A stretch of DNA of 64,000 nucleotides, taken from the NCBI GenBank assembly GCA_031213475.1, contig JARUPZ010000003.1, positions 8,734,313 through 8,798,312 on the forward strand. Reading direction: 5' to 3'. Shown here piece by piece: positions 11,701 through 21,247 of this stretch. Position 1 is the first letter of the stretch, and each line of letters begins with the position of its first letter. Made by a program: the position numbers and the translations under genes. The DNA is from Nereocystis luetkeana. Lineage: Eukaryota > Sar > Phaeophyceae > Laminariales > Laminariaceae. Under the pieces are notes generated by a model. That model was not told where the DNA came from and searched no databases. It worked only from the letters and a program-made list of their open reading frames with translations.

Positions 11701-12669
11701 CGTCAACTTCGGCCCACCAAACCCAACCATAAAACAAAAGCTTCAACAGAGGTAAAAAAATGCCAATTCAAGATGATGCGACCCTGACGCTTGCGTGCGT
11801 ACATCTGTAGCAGACAACAAGAAAAGACACGATCACGTAGTACGACGTGGTAAGAAGACGGTGTGGCGAACCCCAGAAGTCAAGAGTCGCGGATTGTTCG
11901 GGGCACTGTGACTGCCATGTACAAAAAACCTGCTCCACCTTTGACCGACACGCCTCTCCATAGCAACATAGCAACATAGCAACACGACTAAGGCTGCGCC
12001 ACGGCACGGCACGGCCTGAAACACTAGTGATGACCAACACGACACCCTGCACACCGCAATCGGCCCAAAACAACATTTTTGGAGACCGCGCGCGTTTGAC
12101 CTGACTTCCTGTCCCAAATGCGCAAGAGCTTTCCTCCCCGGTGCCACCTACCGACAGAGATGCCGCGGAGGGCCGGAACAACCATCAACGCCAAGGGGGG
12201 CAGTGCTACACTCACCAACCAGACACACACACAAAAAAAACAAAACACAAAAATGCACCGCCAAAGGTGTTCCAATGCAAACGCAACGCCAACACAGACA
12301 ACCTGCAACATCTTGAACAAAAAAAACAAGAGTAACCCCCCGAGAGAGACCCATCCAGCGCAAAAAACAACGGACCAACTTCCACCACCCCCTCCCGCCC
12401 CCGCCCCTCGCCCCCCCTCGCCGCCCCCCCACCTGCTCTTCCATCCCCGCCAGATGCCGCCCCCGCTCCGCCAGAGCGCCCTCTAGGGATCGGAACGTCT
12501 CGCTCTCCCGCACCAAGGACAGCGCGGCCTCTCGCCGCGTAGCCCCGCCTTGTACCCGCTCGCCGCCGCCCCCGCTGCCACCGCCAACATCACGACGGCC
12601 TGACCCCACCGCGGTCGCCTGAATGAGGAGCATCGAAGAGACGGCAAAGGGGGCCCAGCCGTGCGGCAT
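5759..12669 (-). CDS. SUN-domain protein (7 exons)
   Basis: Predicted nuclear-envelope SUN protein, the inner-membrane half of the LINC bridge. Exons on the minus strand: 12669-12433, 11623-11540, 11025-10898, 10130-9881, 8498-8385, 7146-7009 and 6541-5759. All have GT/AG borders and every codon phase joins, giving about 577 residues. Residues 80-317 are charged and helical, as expected of the coiled-coil stalk. The last exon carries the SUN domain: PDYAS at its start, then CFAFQGGEGRLTVKL, VTHVSIEH, SAPRAFRVLGWD, and SNHGGKWTCVYGLRVHG just before the stop. The ATG at 12669 is provisional. No convincing membrane segment is seen, although SUN proteins need one, so an upstream exon may be missing. 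The domain is certain; the N-terminus is not. Confidence 0.85.
6542..7008 (-). other. SUN gene intron 6, GGCAG repeat
   Basis: The donor is GTTTAT at 7008 and the acceptor is CAACAG at 6542. Inside lies a short GGCAG pentamer array (about 6646-6700). It resembles a degenerate relative of the large pentamer array in the RING gene. Confidence 0.6.
7147..8384 (-). other. SUN gene intron 5
   Basis: Donor GTGAAT at 8384. The acceptor CAG at 7147 is preceded by more than 150 bases without another AG on the gene strand, which supports this acceptor. The intron carries Stowaway-like copy B and a C-rich run at about 8042-8065. A hydrophobic-looking open frame just 5' of the acceptor is T-rich intron sequence rather than a membrane segment. 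Confidence 0.6.
7781..7885 (+). mobile_element. Stowaway-like MITE, copy B
   Basis: A full-length 105-bp copy with near-perfect inverted ends (TTACGGGGGACCATAGTAAA and its complement). TA lies on the left, with CA on the right as a decayed TA. It sits inside SUN intron 5. It has no TACCWGGTA motif, unlike copies C and E. Confidence 0.88.
8499..9880 (-). other. SUN gene intron 4
   Basis: Donor GTGTGACG at 9880, acceptor CGTTGCAG at 8499. Besides the dispersed repeat at 8630-8910 it contains long G runs near 8929-8947 and 9420-9441, and a CAC triplet array at 9757-9802. The histidine-rich open frame over that array is a repeat translation, not a gene. Confidence 0.55.
8630..8910 (+). repeat. 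Unclassified ~270-bp dispersed repeat, copy 1
   Basis: It shares long blocks with 10385-10665 and 16560-16825: GGCCGTAGTCGTATGACCA, then CGGGACGGAGCA, GGCGAGTCGCATGAAGGG, AACCGCTTGTGAGGCGG and GGTGTAGnCA. It follows a G-rich run and a GTACTCGAT motif and is followed by a 23-base G run. No terminal inverted repeats or coding frame are seen. A SINE or noncoding-RNA origin is possible; no polymerase III box is clear. It lies within SUN intron 4. Confidence 0.75.
10284..10373 (+). mobile_element. piggyBac-like MITE, copy 2 (best preserved)
   Basis: A 90-bp palindromic element flanked by TTAA on both sides (10280-10283 and 10374-10377). The arms run CCCCTTTAGAACCGCAGTCC against GGACTGCGGTTCTAAAAGGG. 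TTAA duplication together with CCC ends is the signature of piggyBac-type transposition; assignment to that superfamily is inference because no transposase is present. It lies in SUN intron 3. Confidence 0.85.
10385..10665 (+). repeat. Unclassified ~270-bp dispersed repeat, copy 2
   Basis: Same block order as the copies at 8630 and 16560, beginning near GGTCGTGGTCGTATGACCA and ending near GGTGTAGCCACTTCC. It starts a few bases after the piggyBac-like element and lies in SUN intron 3. A GGAGGGGGG tract precedes it. Confidence 0.75.
11026..12432 (-). other. SUN gene introns 1 and 2
   Basis: Exon 2 (11623-11540) interrupts this stretch. Both introns hold low-complexity sequence. A region near 11090-11420 is dense in GAACGAACGA-like words, and A-rich and C-rich tracts occur at 12226-12260 and 12385-12430. 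No transposon is recognised. Confidence 0.45.
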
Positions 12670-13988
12670 ATGTAGCCAAGCTCGGAGGTGAGAGTGCGTA
12701 CCTTTTCCCGCTGATATGGGTGTGCAGGGGGCGGGCGCGGGGGGGGGTACTTCGCACTCCTTGGATATTGGGGTGGCACGTAGGCCTCTCTCCAGCAGGG
12801 CTCACCAGGTAACGGTAACTCTTAGAAAACAGCAAACGGTACACACGCTAGTGGTGGAGGGGGGGGGTGGGGGGCGTAAGACCTGCTCGAACCCGAGAGA
12901 TGCGGGAACCGAAAAGAGAACACGAGCAAAACGAATCGTACATCCACACGGAGTACAAGGTTTCCCTCCGGGAGGTGCCTAGGGGGGTGGCGCAAGAAAG
13001 AATACTCGTCGTTTGCAATACCTGCACACCTGTCGGTTTAGAACTACAGTAGTAGCTGCGTCCACCCATCATTAATAACGTGAAGAACACACGCATATTG
13101 TTGGTGTCAGACTACGCACATACACCTATTTTTGAGGACAGAATATGTACCGCTGTTTGTGGCGGTAGTGTAGGGTCATTACTACTACTACAATAATATA
13201 AAAGAGGGTATACGGGTAAGTGGATATTGATCCTAAACATGTGACTCGCGGCCATCAATCCAGCGCTTGCGGCGTGACCGTAGGCGCAAAAAAGTCGCGC
13301 GAGGTCGAGGTTTGCGACATGATGCTTTGTGACCGGCTGCGTAAAATCCAGCACATACAACATATATTCCCGCAAAATGAATGTTTCTTGGCGCTCAGGG
13401 TGAAACAAACAGAACATCGAGATGCTGAGAGTACTCGCAGTACATCCTCCTCGCAGTACATATCCCCGAAGTACTGCCAGTGCTTCAAAGTATTCGAGTT
13501 GTCCCCAGCAAAAGTAATTTGCTCCAACTCCCACTCGTCGGACCATCTGTGAGTGATTTGGGCCTGAGAATTGTCGACACGGTGCACTGACGGTCGAAAC
13601 ACACTTACTCCAAGTACCACTGAGCATATTGAGAGTATTTCGGTACTGCGAGTACTCGCAGTATGAACACTATTATTACCGACGGACGAAATACTTACTA
13701 CTGTAAGTATACTTGCAGAACTCGCATCAGTACAGAACCCCGAGATACATGAAGCACTCGCAGTATCTGTGCAGCACAAACCCGAAATACTGCGTGCGCA
13801 CGAAGCATCTACAGCAGTGTTTTCTCGGGCATTCTTTGCTTTGGTCCCAAGTATTGGGAGCAACTGTGGAAGGTTGAGGTTGTGTACGCATGCCACACAT
13901 AAGCGCGCCCAAACTCCGCGGACTTCCACGCGTAAAACACACACAACAACATGTATTGTATCATACCTCGTACGCGTACATATATCTA
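12670..13988. other. Between the SUN gene and MITE copy C
   Basis: Any missing first exon of the SUN gene should lie in or beyond this stretch, but I could not identify one. From 13400 to 13800 the DNA is full of palindrome-like words built on AGTACTCGCAGTA. The long minus frame over it (13255-13944) is compositionally a repeat translation. TACAGTAGTA occurs at 13045-13054. Confidence 0.4.
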
Positions 13989-14106
13989 TTACGGGGAACC
14001 ATAGTAAATAGGACCTACGGTGAACACAAAAATCTACCAGGTAGATATTTATCTTTTGTTAGTATTAATAACAACATTTGGTCCTATTTACTATGGCCCC
14101 CCGTAA
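13989..14106 (+). mobile_element. Stowaway-like MITE, copy C (with CCAGGTA insertion)
   Basis: The ends read TTACGGGGAACCATAG and CTATGGCCCCCCGTAA, with an intact TA duplication on both sides (13987-13988 and 14107-14108). Relative to copies A and B it has seven extra bases, CCAGGTA, directly after a TA (14035-14043). Removing them restores the alignment. Confidence 0.88.
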
Positions 14107-15131
14107 TAGTAGGGCAGAAAAAGCAAGGTGGATGTACTGGTACAAAATAAAAAGGTGAAAATAAAAAAGACGCGAGGATCGTGGGAGTCGAACGCCGGTG
14201 ACGCAAAGATACATGCGTAATCAAGCGCGGGTTCGGTGACCATCTATGCTACAGCAGTACAACTGTAATGGTATGTTTTTTCGTAATCTGAAGCACATTG
14301 TAGGACCGTTTAGAGTAGCTTGTACAAGTACAGCTGCATGTACAGCAGTGTTGCTACTGCTGTAAAATGCCATGCTATAAGATACGGCAGCAGAGGATAC
14401 GCGTACTGCGACAAAAGGAACGTGTACTGCTGTGCTGTTTCAGCTGGTGCTAGGGCCTATCGGTCAGCAGTGTAGAACATACAGCAGTCAGTAACTACTG
14501 GAAGTATTATTGTACGAATGCTGCTGTACACGATGCTCGTACGACCGATTGGTTGTACTGGACTAAACGAATGCAAACGATCCAGGGATGACCCGTACGG
14601 AACAAAATATGCCGGTTACACACAGCAGCAGGTGTGTGCATAGGCCACAATGCCGATGACAAAACATTACTACTGTAGTACTGAGAATGCAGCGCGCATC
14701 TTCCGCATGCGCATAGCATGCTGCCTGCTTCTGTTGTCGGCGCACTGTGCCGAGCACAGCTGGAGCAGTGGCGTTGTTGGACCACACACAGCAATACGCA
14801 GCAGAAGCAGCAGGGAGAGAGGTGATGATGATACAGGTACGCCAGCCTGGGTTTGTACGTAAAAAAAAAATGAAAAACTGGCACGTACCTGGTAAGGCAG
14901 ATGGTGAAATACGGACGACAGGCTCCGACAAACACAACGAGCCACAGCAATACTGCGCATATGGGTGTGTCGCGCACGCACGGCGTGTGGGCGGCAGCGT
15001 TGGAACGAAGGGATCTGTGAGTGTCTGTTGCGTATCTAGTGTGAGGGAAACAGACACATACACCTGGACAACAATCTACCGATACGTACGTACAAAATAA
15101 GGCCTCTCGTGCTGAAACCAAGGAATTCGTC
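14107..15131. other. Intergenic, TA-bounded short motifs
   Basis: No gene is supportable. The stretch is rich in TACAGCAGTA or TACTGCTGTA (14250, 14355), TACTACTGTA (14668) and TACCTGGTA (14886), plus single-mismatch versions. Two long minus frames (14507-15211, 14563-15063) have no domain and overlap the last exon of the next gene out of phase. Confidence 0.45.
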
Positions 15132-18100
15132 TTATCCACTCCCGCCGAAAATAAAACGTCTGAGGGCTTGGCCACGCGCTCCAGAGGGAACGGGTCGTGC
15201 CCCGACCTCAACCAACGTGTCCGGCGGGGCTTTCTGTGTCGGCTACTTGGCGTTTTGCCAAAAAGCGCTCGTGCGAAGAGATATGTTCGAAAAAGTACGA
15301 AAAAATCACAAACATAACTATTAACATTTAAGCGTAAAAATTACCAAAAAAAAAAACAAAACCAACAAAAACTTCGGACATAGCTCACCCGACAGAAACG
15401 CACGCCCAAACAAACGCTGTCGCCTAGCGGCAATGCACGACGCGGCGATGTTTGCAGCGTGGGTATGGTCTCGCCTGGCAGCGGCAGCGGCATTTTTGCA
15501 CCGCAGTAAACTGGGTTTTCAAAAGGGGAAACGCATGCACCGCGGGCCGATCGATCACCGAGCACGGCAGGAAGGGCGCAGAAAAACAAAAGCCGCAGTC
15601 CTCGCGAGGCACAACATTCCCACTGCCTTACTCACCCCCCCTCTCAGTCACTGCACTCGATGGCCCCCTATGCTTTGCACGCTCCGAGGAATTGAGCGCG
15701 CATTCTGGCATCGAGGGCTCTCTACTTTTCCAGCCAACGTGCACCGTGAGCGACTGTTGTTGCTCTCCGCTTGCGCGGCACAGCAGCGAGCCGGCGATTG
15801 AGATAAGTGAGACGCTTTGGCCCTCCCGTTCCACTCCCGATAGAAATGGCAAGGAAACAAACAAGCCGACAACAATCCCAACCACGTGCATGACAAATAC
15901 CGACACAATACAGCAAGCGGTCAACGCTTCCACGCCAAGCCAGTAAGAGTAGCTGCGGCCCATCTACCTCGGGCATTCTTCGGTGGCATATCTTCGTACG
16001 AAAAAAAAAAAACACACACACACAGAGGACATCGTTCGTGGAAATATACCAGCAGCCTAAATGAGAACACGGCGCCGAGAGACAAGGAAAAAGGAACGGA
16101 GAGAGACGAAGAGATGAAGAGATGGCGCAACACTCAACGCCTGAAAAAAAGCGACCACTGCTGTACTACTGCGACTCGACCGTCAAACAAAACAAAAAAA
16201 ATCAAGCCGCCACATGCCATACCACTTCAGGACAATCTATTACAAAAACAGACAGGTCCTACTGCACAAAATATACAACACACCGCCTTCAGCGCCTCCC
16301 AAGAAACCCAGGCGAGCGATCAAGCCTCACCATCAACGTCACCGTCCAGACCACACGCGCCCCGAGCAGCATGAAAAGTAGCAGCAGGCACCTCATCGTT
16401 AGTCTTTGAACCGCAGGCAGGACCACCCTGCATTCCGAAAAATAATTGTCCATGCGGCAGGTGCGACGGACGTAAAGTGATACAACGCTTGGGTGGAGGA
16501 GACAAACGTTATGTGTGCGGAAGGGGGGGGGGGGGGCAGGGAAGGGGGCGGGGGGGGGGATACTCATCATCATCCGTGGCCGGAGTCGTATGACCACAGA
16601 CCCTCGCACCCCTACAATGCCAGGGACGGAGCACGTCGGGTTTTCACCGACCAGGCAGACATTGCTTGCACAAAGCGCGAAGCGCCGTGAGGTGTTGGGC
16701 GAGTCGCATGAAGGGGGACATGCATCCCATCCTACTAATAACCGCTTCTGAGGCGGATTTTCTTGCATATGGATGACAGCGTCAATTATTTGATATATGT
16801 TCTGGTGTGGCCACTTCAAGTGGACGGCCATGGGCTTACTGTGTAACTGCCTCGTGGGTTCCTTACCACATACAAACTACGTGATACGGTCACCCCCCTT
16901 GTGCGGAGTTAAGGTTTTCTCCGCACAAAAAACGATCCAACTTGGCGGCCAGCCGTGGTGACCGCCAAAAAAACGTAAAAAATAAAAGGTACCCTGGTTG
17001 TCTAGCTCACGCGGTGAAAGGCGTATTTTACAGGGTCGTCGTCAACCGACGTCCAAGCAAACCTACATAGATACCACGAATTTAATAAAAGGGGGGCGGG
17101 GGGGGGGGGGGTGGAATAGTGGGATAACGTGAACGGAAGTCGCAGGGATATAGAGCGGCTTACACGGCGCCTGGTACGCCTCCGCGGCCACACGCATGGC
17201 AGCCTCAAGATAACGGACTTAGTAACGCCAACAGGGTGGGCACGCGCGCGCGGGTAGGGGTGGCGATGGCGGCGGGGGGGGTGTGATCCACTACTCTACT
17301 ATATTCCCGCCGGCCTGGTGGATACCGCTGTGATTCGCTAACGGGGACCGCTCTGGCCGAGCAAGCGCGCGGGTGTGTCGCGGACAGCGAGGGGTAAAAA
17401 CCGCGCACGGCATGTGCGATTCGTACGACAGGCAGCTAAAAAAGGCCACCTTACCTCTCTCCCCCTTTCACTTGTCGCCCGTTCGCGTTCGCGCGTGCTT
17501 ATCTGGGAGAAACTATTTGAGGCGTACGCAGTTTGTGCGTATCCGCTCGTCACCCTACCCCCCCCCCCCCCCGTGTTTGGCGCAACTCCTCAACTGCGCG
17601 GCAAAGTGGAAGCGTGGACGACGCCACCATCCCTCCACCACCACTAGACCGACCGCGCCAACCTTGCCCCCCGGCGCCCACCAATCACCACCAACCCCGG
17701 TTCAGCCTCAATCCCAACAAACCCTCAACCACCCCCATATAACACATGACACCCATTGCCCGAAAAAAGAACTGCGCTCACCCGATGTCAATCTCAGGCA
17801 CACAGCCGCCAAGCCTCATCGCCCAAGCCTTCCCTTTCAAGATAGCCGCCCGCCACGGTCGTACGACCCCTGCCGCGTTACCATCGCCACCACCGCTGCC
17901 GCCACCGTCCCCCAATGCCCCATTCGGCGATTCCTCGGCGGAGCCAGTGATGAGCCGAAGAATCGAGGGGGACACGCCGCGGCCAGGAGAATTTGTTTCC
18001 GTTCCGGCGGCAGGCGACGCCTGGGTTGCCACACCGCTCGCACGACTGCTGGCGATCGCCCCCGCCCCTGCCCCCGCCCCCGCCGCTGCCCCTGCGCTCC

Positions 18101-19579
18101 GTCGCCCGCTCACAGCAAGGGGTGCTCGCCCCCCTCGCCCTCGTGAGGCAGATGCTGCTAGCGGTGGCCTCCCGATCCCCGTCAGCGTTCCTCCTCCACT
18201 CACTCCTACAGCTCCCGGGGCAGTGGCAGCGGCAGCAGCAGCAGCAGCGACGGAGGGGGTCGAGTCCTGCGCAAGGGAGTGGCGGCCGTTTGCCACAGGC
18301 TGCCGAGGCGTGCCGTTAGGGGCGCCGTGGGGCGGGATAGCACCCGCAGCGGCACGGGAAATGCTTCCGTCGACTTGCTGGGACCCCGACGGCGCAGGCA
18401 CTGGTGTTGCTGCCGTGGCTGTCGCGGTTGTCGAGTTGCCCGTGCTCTTGCGGCTGCGCTTGCCGGGGGCGGGCTGTAAGGTGTTGGTGGAGGACTCAGC
18501 GTGCTGTCGGCAATAGAGGAGGGAGACAGAGAGGGGGTACATGCATACGGGCAGTTCGCTTAGAGGGAGGAAGAACATAAGTCAACCACTTCGGTTGCAG
18601 GGAGGAAATAATTTCGGCCGGTTCGGGTGGTGGCTCGAGTTGAGAGAGGGCGCAAGAACGGGGCGTCGGTTCCACTGTGGACTTACACAGTACGACTGAC
18701 CGATCGAATCATATCGGACAGGATCGGATAACACGGGACCGAGCCAGCATATCGGCTCGGGTTGGATCTACAGTAGTACCTGGTAGTAGGAGGAGGAAGG
18801 GAGGCGAGTGCGGCCAATAACGTTAGGACGGCGTTCGCAAAATGTATCGAATGCTAAGCCGCAGGGTTCTCGTTTTTTGGGTTGGCAATCGTTATCGGTT
18901 TCTCCATACGAACTTGACCACCGTCGTTCGACGCAAGTAACGGGCGACCGCAAAAGTTTTGATGTTGCGCGTGCGGCCCTCGAAATTTATGACAGCCGGA
19001 AGAGGTAAGAGCACTCTGTAGCATCACCACAAAAAAGAATGATTACTCCTTCGGTAAACAAAAACAAAAATACAGGGAAATCAGGTGTCGATGCAGGACG
19101 CAGTCAACTACTACTAGTAGGCATAAGTTCCAGCGGAAGGCGAAAGGTGTTAGCCACCGTAAGCTCTTGATCATACGCTGTTACCGCTAACAGCCTGGTA
19201 TTGAAGAGACCAAAAAGCATGGCATCTAAATCTGCCGTAGAGAGCGGGCGTACACAGCGGCAGCACCAGGTCATACCCCACAGCAGTAACTTTTGTTGTG
19301 TCGTAAATACGTTCAGTTACAAGCTGGATGTTAAGATTGAACGGGACGAAGCGAGTGTCTGTCCTGTTGGCCGGTGGTTCATTTCAGGCTTTTTCGAGTT
19401 GCCGCACGAAAGACGCAAGTGACATCTTTCTGGGTTCCAGAGCATGTTGCATGTTTTGCATGTTGCGTTTGTCGTGTCGCTCCTCTTCGTTTCGTGCGAG
19501 CGTGCGTGCGTGCGCCCAGCTTTGGGAAACGAGACGCACCGTGCGTCGTGCCCAGCAGTGGAAAAGGCCAAAGGTACAT

Positions 19580-19627
<48 letters not shown>

Positions 19628-21247
19628 CGTAAGAAAGGCGGAAAGGCAGGATATTCTTCCGGTTTCGCGCGAACACGACAACGTCCGTACTGCTTTTTAG
19701 GGCGAGTACGTATCGTGCGTACCAGGTATAACTTATCACGTACGAGTATGAAAAGAGGGATGAACGGAGAGGAAGAGGGAAAGAGGGACGAACTGAAGTA
19801 CGTTGATTCTGTGATACAACAACGAGTACACCGTATACCGCACACCGCATATCGCGTATCAGGTATCACGCCGGTGGCAATAGAGTACCCACACCCTCGG
19901 ACGAATTTCGGCCGGTGATGGTGCTCGACCATGGGGAGGGTGCGAACGCCGAACGATGTGTCTACGGAAATATACCCCTGGTAACTATTAATAAGATACC
20001 ATACGACATCTTCCCATCGCTGCCATATTCATCGTGAACCTCCGTTCCTCCCTTCCCATCCCTCCCGCCTGCCGTAGTTTCGGAGAAAAGTTCTGCACCA
20101 GGTACTGGTATACCGGTATTTCTCTCGGGACAGCACGGCAGTATTCCCACGCCGATACAATCTGGTTAGACCCTCGTGCAATCGCACCCTTCTTGATGAC
20201 TATTCTCTGCTTCTAGCTGATGCTGCCGCTGCTGTGTCGGCTGGGGGGCGTGTCACACCCACGATTCACTTCCGCGATCACCTCGTTCGACAGCACACCT
20301 ACGGTGTCCTGTAATAGAAACCAGGTATATCGAAGCAGAGAAGGCAGGAGCAGCAGAAACTGCAGTAAATAAGTTCGTACCAGGGTATGTAGTATTTGCT
20401 GTACGACACGAGAACTCTTGCTTGCACGAATCCACATCGATCAAATCCCGCGCAATCGCAAGACCTCGCGACAAGAGAGCCTTGCCTCTCGGGAAGTGCT
20501 GCACATCTCTCGAACTGCCAAAATGAAACCAACAGCAGCCGAGTGTAAACCAGACCAGCCACATCAGCGGCAGCAGGCAGCAGGTAGCATCAGCATCACT
20601 TTCAGTTTCGAAGTCGGAGCAATCAGGCGTCGTGCCTGATCCATAAACGACCGGCATACTCTGCCCTATACATATACCAGGTATACCGGTAAAGGTTTGT
20701 GTAGGGCCAGAGTTTGGGACATCGCCGCGAAAGTATTGCTGCTGTGTCCGCAGGGAGAGAGCACCCTGTTTGCACCGACCTCTGCGCCTACGACTACCAC
20801 GAGACCCACCTCGCCGGTGCCACCACCTATCACTGCTGCCGCAGCCGCACTAGCCCTCCTCCTTCCGCCTGTTGACTTCTTCGCCGCTCCAGGCCTCTTG
20901 CTGCTAGGGTTGGCGCCGCCTGCTCTGCCGTTGCCCACATCCTGCTCCTCCTTCTCTCCTCGATCGTCTCCCTTGCTTTCTTCGTCCATGTCCTCCTCTC
21001 CCATGCTTGCGTCGCTGGTTCCCGATTCACGACCCGAGCTCCTCTCGCGCCTGCTTCGTTTAGGCCGAGGGGCGCCATCGTTCTCTGCGTTGTCTTCTTC
21101 CTGGGAGGTGACGCTGCTTGATCTTCCTCGCCGCAGCAGCGGGGCGGAGCCCGGTGCGGCAACAGCCGCAGTGGCAGCACCCGCTACCAGTTTAGTGGCG
21201 GTTCCAGTTGATTCTCGAGAGCGTTTTTGGCTTGTTTTTGGAGGCAT
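15132..21247 (-). CDS. Unrecognised protein with two hydrophobic segments (6 exons)
   Basis: Exons on the minus strand: 21247-20765, 18503-17782, 16427-16331, 15963-15636, 15510-15389 and 15242-15132, stop TAA. All six join in phase, giving about 620 residues. The donor at 15635 is a near-consensus GTGAGTAAG. The ATG at 21247 starts a basic region (MPPKTSQKRSRES), followed by an acidic and serine-rich stretch with basic patches such as KRSRRER. Residues 162-402 are Ala/Gly/Pro/Ser-rich. Residues 415-434 (CLLLLFMLLGARVVWTVTLM) and roughly 440-475 (LTACCIVSVFVMHVVGIVVG and following) are hydrophobic and probably span a membrane. The tail is soluble. I recognise no family. The phase agreement is strong evidence for the model. 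The exon 4 acceptor has a weak pyrimidine tract and is the least certain junction. Confidence 0.7.
15964..17781 (-). other. Introns 2 and 3 of the 620-residue gene
   Basis: Exon 3 (16427-16331) splits this stretch. The 5' intron holds the dispersed repeat at 16560-16825, G runs at 16519-16558 and 17092-17111, and a C run at 17558-17572. The 3' intron has A-rich tracts near 16002-16020. Confidence 0.5.
16560..16825 (+). repeat. Unclassified ~270-bp dispersed repeat, copy 3
   Basis: Runs from GGCCGGAGTCGTATGACCA to GGTGTGGCCACTTC, after a double G run. It keeps the internal blocks GCGCGAAGCGCCGTGAGG, GGCGAGTCGCATGAAGGG and AACCGCTTCTGAGGCGG. It lies in intron 2 of the 620-residue gene. Confidence 0.75.
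18504..20764 (-). other. Intron 1 of the 620-residue gene
   Basis: A 2.26 kb intron, donor GTGCTC at 20764 and acceptor CCGACAG at 18504. It contains a (CAG)n array at 19581-19627 and exact TACCWGGTA motifs at 18777, 19720 and 20675. TACAGTAGTA at 18769 shares its terminal TA with the next motif. Poly-Gln, poly-Ala and poly-Cys frames over the array are translations of the repeat. Confidence 0.55.
19581..19627 (+). repeat. (CAG)n microsatellite
   Basis: About 15 uninterrupted CAG units lie inside intron 1 of the 620-residue gene. The array is flanked on its left by TACATA. Confidence 0.95.

Noticed and set aside
12483-12779. Hydrophobic stretch AVVMLAVAAGAAASG near the first SUN exon
   Set aside because: It lies in a different frame from the phase-matched coiled-coil coding and soon meets a stop, so it cannot be the missing membrane helix without a frameshift.
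13255-13944. 229-residue minus frame
   Set aside because: Built largely from repeated AGTACTCGCAGTA-like words; no domain and no splice partners.
17002-17240. Candidate exon reading RYLEAAMRVAAEAYQAP
   Set aside because: Splice-like borders exist, but its phase does not match the flanking exons of the 620-residue gene, which join without it.
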